A DNA stretch of 64,000 nt from Pseudoips prasinana (lineage: Eukaryota > Arthropoda > Insecta > Lepidoptera > Nolidae): positions 30,880,549-30,944,548 of the forward strand of contig OX621234.1 of the NCBI GenBank assembly GCA_951640165.1, in the 5' to 3' direction. The translations under genes and the position numbers were made by a program. The notes beneath the pieces are model-generated. The model was given only the letters and a program-made list of their open reading frames with translations. It did not search any database and was not told the origin of the DNA. Below are positions 10,571 through 20,201 of this stretch, piece after piece. Position 1 is the first letter of the stretch. Every line of letters begins with the position of its first letter.

Positions 10571-11858
10571 ATAGGTCTTTACCTATGAAATTGCCGTTTT
10601 GTATGAAAAAATTTAAACGAATTTTTTTCATGAATTTTTTTATTTGTATTAATCGAAGTAATCACCCACGCAATCAATGCATCTTTGCCATCGCAGTGGC
10701 AGTTTATTGATGCCCTTCTTAAAGAAATCAGCTGGACGGGAGGCAACAAATTCTTCAAAGGCATTTTGTACTGCCTCTCGGGTATTGAATTTTTTTCCCG
10801 CCAAGAAGTTATCCAAATTCTGGAAAAAGTAGTAGTCTGTAGGCGCAAGGTCTGGTGAGTAGGGCGGATGACGGAGAGCTTCCAACCCCAGTTCTTGCAA
10901 CTTGGAGACCGTCTGCTGTGCAGTATGAGGTCGCGCGTTGTCGTGCAGGAGCAGCGGAGACGAGCGATTGACCAATGCTGGTTGGAGATGCGCCAGCTTC
11001 TCCATCATTGTGCTCAGTTCTTCACAGTACACATCTGCAGTAATGCTCACCCCGTTTGGTAAGAAGCTGTGATGAATCACACCGGCGCTAGACCACCAAA
11101 CAGTGACCATCACTTTTCTAGGGGTAAGTTTTCGTTTAGGGCATTGTTTAGGTGCTGAACCAGGATCCAACCAACTTGCTGAGCGCTTGCGGTTATCAAA
11201 CAGAATCCATTTTTCATCGCAGGTAACAATGCGGTTCAAAATTCCTTCATTTGTGTGTCTGTTGAGCAGTGCAAGGCACGTCTCGACGCGTACTTCGCGC
11301 TGGCGATCATTGAGTTCGTGGGGCACCCATTTGTCAAGCTTTTTTACCTTGCCAATTTGACGCAAATGGACCAATATTGTTTTGACGCTAACGTCGAAAG
11401 CTGCTGCTAATTCAGCCGTAGATTGTGTATCATCAGCTTCCACAACCGCCTTTAATTCGTCATTGTCGACCAAAGTCTTCGGACGACCGCGAGGTTCATT
11501 TTTCAGGTCGAAATTTCCAGAACGGAAGCGAGCAAACCAATAACAGGTGGTGCGTTGGTTTGTAGTGTTAGCTCCGTAAACGTCGTTGATGTTGCGTGCC
11601 GCTTGTGCCGCGTTGCTGCCACGACGGTACTCATATTCCATAATTACTCGAATTTTTAACGTATCCATGATGACGAAAAAGATTGAAATGCGATGAAAAT
11701 GTAACACTAATCAATAAAGAAATGACTACTTTTGGAAAAAAGAATCCATGTTTTTAAAATAAAATTAATTTGAAATTAGAATTCTTAGCCAAACAAAAAT
11801 TATTTTGATTTGAAATGGCCAGTACTGCAGAACGGCAATTTCATAGGTAAAGACCTAA
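10571..11858 (-). mobile_element. Complete mariner transposon (cecropia-type)
   Basis: 1288 bp, the classical mariner length. Terminal inverted repeats share TAGGTCTTTACCTATGAAAT followed by TGCCGTT. The left end begins ATAGGT where the right end gives TTAGGT, a single substitution. Both ends are flanked by TA (10569-10570 and 11859-11860), the expected Tc1/mariner target duplication. The transposase frame on the minus strand is uninterrupted. The insertion site lies within a Helitron copy. Confidence 0.93.
10649..11668 (-). CDS. mariner transposase, intact open frame (cecropia subfamily)
   Basis: It would catalyse cut-and-paste movement of the surrounding element. The start at 11668 (MDTLKIRVIMEYEYRRG) is chosen over the upstream ATG at 11707 because it aligns with the usual mariner N-terminus. 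It gives 339 residues, normal for the family. The helix-turn-helix region spans residues 1-110, followed by the signature KWVPHEL (113-119). The catalytic triad is DD34D: Asp151 in VTCDEKW, Asp243 in LLHDNARPHTA, and Asp278 in the SPDLAPTDYYFF block. There are no stops or frameshifts. VTCDEKWILFDNRKRSASW places it near cecropia-type mariners such as human Hsmar1. Whether it is expressed cannot be judged. Confidence 0.93.
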   Translation of the reverse strand: MDTLKIRVIMEYEYRRGSNAAQAARNINDVYGANTTNQRTTCYWFARFRSGNFDLKNEPRGRPKTLVDNDELKAVVEADDTQSTAELAAAFDVSVKTILVHLRQIGKVKKLDKWVPHELNDRQREVRVETCLALLNRHTNEGILNRIVTCDEKWILFDNRKRSASWLDPGSAPKQCPKRKLTPRKVMVTVWWSSAGVIHHSFLPNGVSITADVYCEELSTMMEKLAHLQPALVNRSSPLLLHDNARPHTAQQTVSKLQELGLEALRHPPYSPDLAPTDYYFFQNLDNFLAGKKFNTREAVQNAFEEFVASRPADFFKKGINKLPLRWQRCIDCVGDYFD

Positions 11859-12814
11859 TATATCCAAATAATACAAAGGTTATAATTTTTAAAGCTTAAC
11901 TCGTGTAAAACGGCGGGGCACAGCTAGTATAGGATATATTGCAAGTACAAGTACTAAAGGTACTGCGAAATAAAAATGTATCAAAAATTGTTGATGACTA
12001 ATACAAAGTTTATTATATTCGCTAAGACCCGAAAAATAACCTGAAACTTGGAGGCTCTTCAATTGAAACCAGGTCAAGAGTCATATTAACGTTAGGATGA
12101 GAATACACCATCTCTTCCGATGGTGTTCCTTGTTTATAAATACATAACGAAACGGCGTCATTCTATAACGCGTTCAGAACAAAATACAGACAACACAATA
12201 TTATTTTATACACACTAAATTTCAATAGGAACATATCCTGTTATGTTCTGTAAAAAAGACGAACGTATCCCTAGCTGTAATTTCTTCCTTCTCTGGAAAA
12301 AATTACATAAAAAAATGTAAAAGATAAAGAATCTTTTTAATATCAAAAAGAGGGAAATGGTAAATTGAAAAATAACGATAAATAATAATTGGTTATTATA
12401 AAATAACGTAAAGTTAAGACGCTTTTGTTAACACCGTCAAGTAGACTTATTTATTACGCGTAATTTAGGTAAGTACAGGTACTTGAATCAATCTGTTAAG
12501 CTGTACTTTAGAAGGCCCTCTCCAATAATTATCAGCATTAAATTTTTTTTTATTTGTCGATAAAAAATACCTTGATACTGTTCGACAGGTATTCGGCTGA
12601 GGAGGTCAAGATGTTTCCTTTTCCCTAATACTTATTGGGAAGGATTTCCTGTAAGCCCCATTAAGCTTTGTAACTTATATGCAATTGATTATATAATATT
12701 AATTAATTTCTTGAGCCCTGATATTAATTATTAGACAATTACCTCAGTATTATGTTATATTATATCATATCTAGTTCTAAAAAGTTTTGGAACGCCAGAG
12801 AATGTAAATAGTTG

Positions 12815-13017
12815 ACTGCACGTGTGGCGCAGCGGCTAATATAGACGCCTCGCCGCTTCGTATCGCGGGTTCGAGTCCCGCGCCGGGAAACTAATTGTGT
12901 GACCCATAAACAGTTGTTCTGAGTCTGGAAGTACTTTGTGTCCGTCTATGATATGTTTGTAAAGTACCCCGCGACATTGATATTAGATACCATAGTGCGG
13001 GTGTTTTCTAAAAAAAA
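12815..13017 (+). mobile_element. Full-length tRNA-derived SINE (family A)
   Basis: Head GTGTGGCGCAGCGGCTAATA (A box) and GGGTTCGAGTCCCGC (B box). Body GTGACCCATAAACAGTTGTT, GAGTCTGG, TGTGTCCGTCTATG, CCCCGCGACATTG, and a terminal A run. Copies at 16763, 38804 and 40566 share the blocks in the same order. Confidence 0.8.
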
Positions 13018-13189
13018 TTCAAATTATTAAACTGTTTTGAATTTTATTCACGATTTTCTGGTATTTTTAACTGTGTATGACTTAAAAGCTTAATTTATTC
13101 AGCATTCATACCCGCTGCATCAATAAATAACATCTGTAAAAAAAACCAGCTACAAATAAGCTCTCCATTAAATATCTAATATGCAAACG

Positions 13190-13500
13190 TTTCAACTTAA
13201 GAATCTATAAACACAGCCTCCACTGCAGACTATTACCGATATTATACTCTAAGCAGCGGCAGGCAGTAATAGCTCACGCCTTACCTTCTTCGAGGCGCGC
13301 AAACTGCCGCATCTCTTCCAAACTCAAGTGGCTTCCCTCATTGTCGTGACAAGGGGCTCTCAACCATCTCGACGCGATTCACGCCATCTGATCGACACGA
13401 TTATTTCTCAGTTCCTTCCCATATTCCCCCAGGGATTTATAAGAGTCGTCGTTTTTATTTTTCTTTCTCGACTCGCGAGAAATTAAGGCTGGAGGGTTTG
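13190..13500. other. G+C-richer unique-looking intronic block, possible regulatory or exon-like segment
   Basis: This block stands out from AT-rich intron and shows no repeat signature. On the minus strand 13378-13285 is open and reads RAPCHDNEGSHLSLEEMRQF then ARLEE, directly followed by a consensus donor (GAAG|GTAAGG). No convincing acceptor precedes it, and there is no start codon of the right kind. It may be an exon of an unseen minus-strand gene, a retro-fragment, or a conserved non-coding element. Confidence 0.3.
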
Positions 13501-14345
13501 TAATAAAATGTGCGCATGTAACGAATTCTATTGCTTGCTACTTTTTTTTTTCTAAATAATAGGTAGAAATGTGTTAGAGTGCTGCTAATTTGTCGTCGCT
13601 TTCGACGGTGTTATTTGCATCTGTATTTGTGGGACATGAATACATTTTGTTGGCATGTAAATTTATACTTATCAAACTTACTTCATACAGACAATATTCA
13701 CGACGATTTACGTAACTCGATTCAAAATCCTAAGCCCTATCAAATACTACAATGTTGACCAGCTAAATGCTCGAAGACTACAATGTAATCATTTAAGTAA
13801 TAAAAAATAGGATTTCCTATATACTTCAATAGGATGAGTTATTATTCAAAATATGTTTCGAATACAGAAAATATCGAATAGTTGACACAAGTTATGTGAG
13901 GAGCAATTTTTCCTGTCGAATTGACCACCTCCTCGTCCTCCGTCAGTTAAAAAGACATTTTCAACGCAAGAACTTCTATAAGCTCTTTGATTATGGCGAG
14001 GCTATATTTGAAGAAGCATTTGGGGAATTACTGTAGACAGTCGTTGTGGTAAACTACTAGACAGTAAAGCGCGCTTCGTTTGGGGACCCAAAATACTTAA
14101 TATTGGGTGTTGGAAGTTCCAGGTGCTATCAAGTATTCCCTCCTTTAACATGCGCGTGCTAAAATAGAACCAATACAATTGAATAACTTTTATAAGATCC
14201 ATTCCAAGCCATTTTCTCATACATCTTCTCCTCAGAATTTTGTGATTGGGGTCTATTTTGTTCCGATTACCGAAAATCTGGCAAACAAATTGGGTGACCT
14301 ATGACCAAAAATTTTACGAAAATAAGAAATCCGTTCAGTTTGGGA

Positions 14346-14472
14346 GGAAGAAATAGGATAATATGGAAACTCGATTTTGTCGATTTTAGTTTTACATTTC
14401 TACGTGCTTCCTACGTAGAAATGTAAAACTTAAATCGACAATATCGAGTTTCCATATTATCCTATTTCTTCC
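14346..14472. repeat. 60-bp near-perfect inverted repeat, 7-nt loop
   Basis: The arm 14346-14405 begins GGAAGAAATAGGATAATATG and the arm 14413-14472 is its reverse complement. I count two mismatches in 60 positions. The loop is GCTTCCT. No clear target duplication flanks it. Confidence 0.9.
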
Positions 14473-14636
14473 GTTGTCTGTCTTGTTACTAGGAATTTCT
14501 CTCAATACACAACTGTGAAACACTATACTAAACTAGAGCGAAGCTAGTTATTTAAGATCGTATGAGGGCACGAAAAAATAAAATATTTTCTAACTATTCA
14601 TTCGTAGTAAAAATAATTGGACTTGGATCGGATTGG

Positions 14637-14688
14637 ATAATTGGACGAATAGTGCTGGGTTTTGACCCCGTACGCTTCGTCCAATTAT
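14637..14688. repeat. 13-bp inverted repeat
   Basis: ATAATTGGACGAA (14637-14649) and TTCGTCCAATTAT (14676-14688) are exact complements around a 26-nt spacer. Confidence 0.6.
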
Positions 14689-14919
14689 ACTGTGCCAATC
14701 TAACATCAAATTTGAACGCCAACCTATATGATAACCAGAAAGATAAAATGAAGGATTATTTGAGTTTATTTGATATGTTTTCGTCTTTATCAGATCATAA
14801 AAATAATAAACCACAAAAAATAGAGACATTTTTGAAGTTCTTTCCGTTCTTCCGAAATAACCGGTAACTAGCGGTATTATTATATCTTTTATAAAAAAAA
14901 AACTTCCTAATTAATATTA

Positions 14920-15135
14920 ACTAGCTAGTTTTACCCGTGTTAAACTTTATAAATTATACAAAATATGTGTTATTCGGATATATATAAGTTAGGATATACC
15001 AAGAATCATCAAAATCCGTACGGTAATTTTTGCTTGAAAGAGTAACAAACATCCATACATCCACACATCTATACATATATACAAAATTTGTGAGTATGGA
15101 TACTCACTAATTTTGCATTTATAATATTAGTAAGA
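14920..15135 (-). mobile_element. Non-autonomous Helitron copy
   Basis: ACTAG at 14920 (CTAGT on the minus strand) marks the 3' end and AATATTAGTAAGA near 15135 the TC-type 5' start. The family body TTACCCGTGTTAAACTTTAT, GTGTTATTCGGATATATA and CTTGAAAGAGTAACAAACAT lies between. Confidence 0.7.
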
Positions 15136-15244
15136 CTAGGATTAATATAAAAGATGGGGAATTACCGAAAGTGAGATTTATTTTAGGTGCCTATTTATCT
15201 ATCACCCAGATAAGTTCCGTATTAAATAAATTAATATGTCATTT

Positions 15245-15545
15245 TTAAGGTTCTATAACCTAATCGCAAAAAAACGGAACCCTTATAGATTCGTCATGTT
15301 TGTCTGTCTGTCTGCCTGTCCGTCTGTATGTCACTTTTTTCCGAAACTATAAGTGCTGTACTGTTGAAACTTGGTAAGTAGATGTATTAAGATTTTCACA
15401 CAAAAATAGAAAAAGAACAATAATTTTGGGGGTTCTCCATACATAGAACTGAAACTCGAAACTTGTTTTTGATAGATAGGTATACGGCGTCGTTTGCCTA
15501 GCCATCTGGCAAATAAAAAGGGATATTGGAATTTTCTGCTAATAA
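15245..15545 (+). repeat. Dispersed repeat with CTGTCTGTC-rich core
   Basis: AAACGGAACCCTTATAGATT followed by TCGTCATG and a TGTCTGTCTGTCTGCC stretch is a widespread Lepidoptera repeat signature. No coding frame. Confidence 0.5.
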
Positions 15546-15573
15546 ACATTATTAGCTTCATCCCGCGGGATTG

Positions 15574-15732
15574 AAGAGCACGTAAAGCCGTCGTTCCTGT
15601 GCCTGTAATGTTTTCGGTCGTGTTAGGTAGTCACTATGAACTGTAAGAGAGAGGGAACAAAAAGTTCATTTGTACTTTCGCACATAGGTACTTAGCACTA
15701 TAGTATCCCGCGCAGTAAGCCAATCTCCTTTT
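15574..15732 (+). mobile_element. 5'-truncated SINE (family C)
   Basis: AGAGCACGTAAAGCCGTCG, CCTGTAATGTTTTCGGTCGTG and GCGCAGTAAGCCAATCTCC line up with the interior of the complete copy at 29824-30188. The tRNA-like head is missing. Confidence 0.65.
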
Positions 15733-15736
15733 AGAT

Positions 15737-15868
15737 TATCAGCCATGGCCGGAATCAGACCAGGAATACATTACCGGCTATTGTGGAGATCCTTGGGCCT
15801 CTCCCAAGTATTTCCGCAATAGCCGGTCCTGCGCTGCCCGCATCCAGCGGCTTTCGGCTGATAACTTA
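15737..15868. repeat. Inverted repeat containing an RTE-like LINE end
   Basis: TTATCAGCC near 15737 pairs with GGCTGATAA near 15860, and ACCGGCTATTGTGGA near 15772 with TTTCCGCAATAGCCGGT near 15810. The right half (CCTGCGCTGCCCGCATCCAG) is the minus-strand end of the RTE-like element also seen at 38972 and 37008. Confidence 0.55.
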
Positions 15869-16548
15869 TCTGTTGCGACCATGCTGATGCAAGACAAAGG
15901 GCTATTCTCGCTAACCTATGAAGCACTATTAAGTTAAATTAAGTTAGTTTGGATATTTACTGAAATGTACTACTGGGTATACATACATATACATATTATT
16001 TATTTATTCATTTATATGGAAAGACATTGATATACCACACCATATTATTAAAATTGGCAGTAAATTTAAGCACCTGCGAATGTGCCAAAGTAGATATATT
16101 CGCAATTAATATAAAGATAAGTAAGTTTAATCCCTATGTTCGTTGATTAGAATTGAAAATGGAATGAAGATGTAAGAGTGTGTATCTATTTTACAGGAGT
16201 TCTCGTGTGCCAGATGAGTGTAGTTCTGAGTACAAAGTGTACCAGTTTGCATACTTGAAATGCAACATCGCCAGCTGGTAGTTTCGGTTTTATTTATCCA
16301 TTTTTATTAATTCTTCGTTTATTTTTACAACGAGAACATCAGGTAATATAGGGATGGCAGATCGGAAATTTTAAGTGGCGGGATTGATTTTAATAAATAT
16401 CGGGATTTTAGAGTTATTTGTAGGAAATCGGGCTATATTCTAGTATTCAAATAGGAAATTATCTGTATCGTATTTTTACTTGTTCCTACTTGAAAAAAGA
16501 TGATTTCAATACTATGAGATCTGATTCGACAAATATTCAATCCTTTTT

Positions 16549-16594
16549 GTGACATCAAGGACTTAACTATCAGTAGTTAAGTCCTTGATGTCAC
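16549..16594. repeat. Perfect 21-bp inverted repeat, 4-nt loop
   Basis: GTGACATCAAGGACTTAACT(A) at 16549-16569 and its exact reverse complement at 16574-16594 around TCAG. Confidence 0.9.
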
Positions 16595-16762
16595 TTGACG
16601 TCATTATACCGTCTCACCTGTGCCGTGTTGAAACCGGTAGTAGATGCCCGCTGTGTTTGTTTCGCTGGGTCTCCTCAGTTGGGGCGAATGGGATCCGATG
16701 GTAGTATTAAAGCGAGGCCGTCGCTATGAATACAAGTTCCGTTATAATAATATTCAATTGTT

Positions 16763-16935
16763 TCTTGTGGCTCAGTGATTATGGTAGCTGCCTCGCTACC
16801 ACCTTTGTGTTAGAACCCCGGACAGGATAACTATTTATGTAACCCATAAATGGTTGTTCAGAATGTGGTTGTGTTTTTATCCGTGAATCTTATGTTTATA
16901 AAACCCCGCGAAACATATAAAAATAGTCTTTAAAT
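16763..16935 (+). mobile_element. tRNA-derived SINE (family A)
   Basis: TGTGGCTCAGTGATTATGG head, GTTAGAACCCCGG B-box-like region, then GTAACCCATAAATGGTTGTT, TTTTATCCGTGAATC and CCCCGCGAAACAT as in the copy at 12815. Confidence 0.7.
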
Positions 16936-17209
16936 AAGAATTATACGCTAATACTGTGATGGTGATACCAGTTGCCATTATAAAAAGGAATACCTAGCAT
17001 CCTATATTAAGCGATTATGTAAACTTGTTGTTATTGTTTGTCTTTCATGTATTATACTGTGTTTTCTATTTAAAAGTTAAAACCAATACACTTACTGAAT
17101 ATTACTCTGGGAAACACTCACGGGATCTGTACCTACCTGCATATATTATCTGTCATTTCATAGTTGAAATATACAATTCTCTTTTAAACACATTTTACAC
17201 TAAAATATA

Positions 17210-17246
17210 AACGAAAACACATTCAGTCGGTGAATGTGTTTTCGTT
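17210..17246. repeat. Perfect 16-bp inverted repeat, 5-nt loop
   Basis: AACGAAAACACATTCA (17210-17225) and TGAATGTGTTTTCGTT (17231-17246) flank the loop GTCGG. Confidence 0.85.
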
Positions 17247-17334
17247 ACATTCTTCATTTTCATTTGTTTCGATATTTTGGTAATTATGAAAGGACTTAAC
17301 CAAATATTTACCATCTGGCAACCCCATACGTGGA

Positions 17335-17570
17335 GTGTTCTGTATTTGAGACAATAATATCCTGTGACATTATTCACACACGGCCATCCGAACCCAAACT
17401 AAGCACAGCTTGTACTGTGAAAACCAGAGAACTGACAGGCTACATACCACGTTTTGTTTGTTAATCCATGCTTATATAGATGACTCAGGTCAAAAAGATA
17501 TGTTCATGCACACACGTATCTGCGAAAGGTAAGTAAGTATTTACCAACAACGCCCAACGGCCCATCTGAG
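17335..17570 (-). mobile_element. tRNA-derived SINE (family B), antisense
   Basis: The tail block CCTGTGACATTATTCACACACGG and the blocks CCAAACTAAGCACAGCTTGT and ATGTTCATGCACACACGTAT follow in reversed family order. It ends at the degenerate head near 17565. Confidence 0.65.
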
Positions 17571-18149
17571 ATACTATAATAAGATAGGGTAGTTAATATC
17601 TATCAATATATTGTTTTCAACTTTGTTGAAACCTCGTTGTAATTTCCTATTATTTTGTATCATAACAACTAAAATAAATATACATATTAATAGTGTCGAT
17701 ATTCTTACTATAGAATGAACCCTGCTAACAAGTGGCTCTCGGTTTGTTGTTCGGTGCACACGCGCTCGAAGCCTTTTACACCGTTAACACTCTATATATT
17801 CCATAGATAGAAGCACTAAGTGCAATATTACCAACTGAATATTTAATGCGATATGTGATGTGACGTGAATACATTCTTAAGTGTGTTTCGCATAGATCAA
17901 GTAGTACCTTAATATTTTAGTTCGTGTCAATTGTGAACTATGGAACGGGGGAAAAATTTCGCTTCCACTTCATAAGTCATTTTAAATCCAAGTACTTATA
18001 TCGAAATAAACGCGGTTTAGGAATAAAGTACGGGAAGTTATCGACAGTCAGACTAAGTATGAATAATAGTGAAATAAGAATAGCTTTTATAAAAGTATTG
18101 ATTCAAGGAAACGATACCTAATGATGCTAAATATAATCTTTAAGCTCAT

Positions 18150-18410
18150 CGCACACTGTACCGGCACAGTAACGGCACAGCTGCTGCACGGCGTTGCGTT
18201 GTCTCGATTTTTTGTCTAACGCTAGATGCGCTAACCACGCTTTGCTCGCGAGGTTAAACTTCTTGTCTCAGCGAGTGCCACACATGATATGGCATTTGCG
18301 ATTGAGTACATCTAGGACTAGCCTAGGACGAAGATGCGGCTTGTTTCAATCGCTGGCTTGCAGTCGGTGGGTTGTAAGCATGCGGTCCGCAAACTTGTAG
18401 GGGGTGGGTC
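18150..18410. other. G+C-rich unassigned block
   Basis: It is richer in CpG than its surroundings, with short open frames on the + strand but no recognisable protein, repeat end or RNA. It could be regulatory. Confidence 0.3.
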
Positions 18411-19174
18411 ACTACCTAGCAATTAGAAGATTTTAGGTAACACCAATCGTCCTGACAATCAGTATTAACGTTATGAAATATATTATACGACATTAATTTT
18501 AATCGTCTAATTTAAATGGCAAGATATTCGCTGGGATTGAGCGGTGCCGGTTCGGTGCCTTCATAATGTGCCATGACCTTTAGTGAAATAATATGTTAAC
18601 AGGGATGATCATTATTGTATCTATAGAAGGTATAACTTAAATATAAATATCAAACTTAAGTTGATTTTATTGATTAATTTACTGATGAAACTGAGTAACG
18701 CACAACGTGTGAAACATCAACATTCAAAATACACACATAAAATGATTGATCCTATACAAAAATGTTGAGATAAAAATATATAAGTATTTTGTATTTAATT
18801 AGCTCATGTTCTTTCATAACCTAGCACTTCATTAATTTGCTCTTTTGGATATATATATTACAAAATAAAAAAAATAATATAAAAATGGCCAAGAGGCAAT
18901 GTCTCCAGCGTAGACTGTGCCCAGATCACAGCTTTGCTCATTAAGGATATTTTCCGCGTTAAAGTACTTAATGACGACATCGACTCGCAGCATCGCTTCA
19001 ATGATTCAAACTTTAGTGTTGTCAGGAACTGTATTACGTAGGTAAGAAGTGCTGTTTTTCTAGTGCTAGTGTATCCAGACCCTACTGCATAAACTGACAC
19101 CTGACTTCGCATAAACTATTGTCTTTGAAGCGGGTTTAGTTTCTGTACTTATTTATTGGTTTTCTTGTAGAGTA

Positions 19175-19285
19175 CCGGAGACACTCGATTTGGGATCAGA
19201 TGGCCGTGTGTGAATAATGTCCCAGGATAATATTATTAGGTCTTCCTCTTTGAGATGGGCCGCCGTAGCTGAAATTTGGGCAAAT
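19175..19285 (+). repeat. SINE tail (family B) joined to SINE tail (family C)
   Basis: GGGATCAGATGGCCGTGTGT and AATGTCCCAGGATAATATT (family B end) are followed by GGGCCGCCGTAGCTGAAATT (family C end). Confidence 0.5.
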
Positions 19286-20145
19286 TAAATTCAGCACGAA
19301 ATCTAATCCATTTCACGTTGCTTACATCAGTGCCTATTAAACTCACAGCAATAGGGGTGCACACTGAACATCTGGCGTTAATAGGATGTTTATTTATATT
19401 CCGACCGGAACTAGTGTGCTACGGGCCCACATCCGGTCGACGCAAATGTCGCGCGTGCGCATCGAATGCCCGAAGCTAGAAAAAAATACAACAAACTTTG
19501 GAGAACATTAATAAAATTTGAAAAGGAATTTGTATACCGTTGATAATAAATACCTAAGCCTAGCTTCTGCCGACGGTTTCATCGCGTCAATTTATTCGTC
19601 CGTCTAAAAGCTATATCCTTATAACATTAGCCGTCTGCTAGCTAAATCTCTATAAAATTAGTCCAGGTACGTACTATTATTATCACATGTGATCGCCAAC
19701 CCATCTGCCAAGCGTGGTGAGTAGGTATTGCATATCCTATGATGGACACATCTCCTTTGTGTAAATGTTTGTGGGGGCTATTGTACAACAGTGACGATTC
19801 GGCTGGGATGATGATAATGATAATTAATGGAGATGTATAATGCGTTGCCTTAATAATAAGAAACACATCGCTACAAGAAACGCGTCCGAAAGTTATCATT
19901 GCCATCGCATATTATACTTACATATTTTATATTAAGTATTTTGGTCCATTCATCACAGTAATTTGGTTTCCATAAATCGGCCACAGAAAACCATTAACGT
20001 GGTTCTCTTCCCCTCTTTTACCTACCGACCATTCTCGTTAAGATTTTCATTTCTAATTACATCGGAATAATGTTATTAGGTACTTAAGTATTACCCGAAC
20101 GTATATAATGTAAGCCGATTATAGGTGTAGGCTATTTTGTAAAAT

Positions 20146-20201
20146 AACTTTTCCATTAATGGTACTGATGTGTAGATACACCTATCAGTATTGGAAAAGT
20201 A
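20146..20201. repeat. Imperfect inverted repeat
   Basis: ACTTTTCCATTAATGGTACT pairs imperfectly with the AGTATTGGAAAAGT side. The centre is GTGTAGATACAC. Confidence 0.55.

Larger units (their letters stand above)
10475..11928 (+). mobile_element. Helitron-type copy split by a mariner insertion
   Basis: Left piece 10475-10570 (GAAAGTTTGTGAGTGTGTAT, TGATGAAACTTTGTAGTAAT, AGAGCTTATA). Right piece 11861-11928 (TATCCAAATAATACAAAGG to GCGGGGCACAGCTAGT). Joined across the mariner they follow the order in the uninterrupted copy at 34676-34847. The end CTAGT at 11924-11928, preceded by a GC-rich remnant hairpin, matches Helitron 3' ends. Confidence 0.75.

Noticed and set aside
10868..11360. + strand open frames over the mariner
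   Set aside because: Antisense shadows of the transposase.
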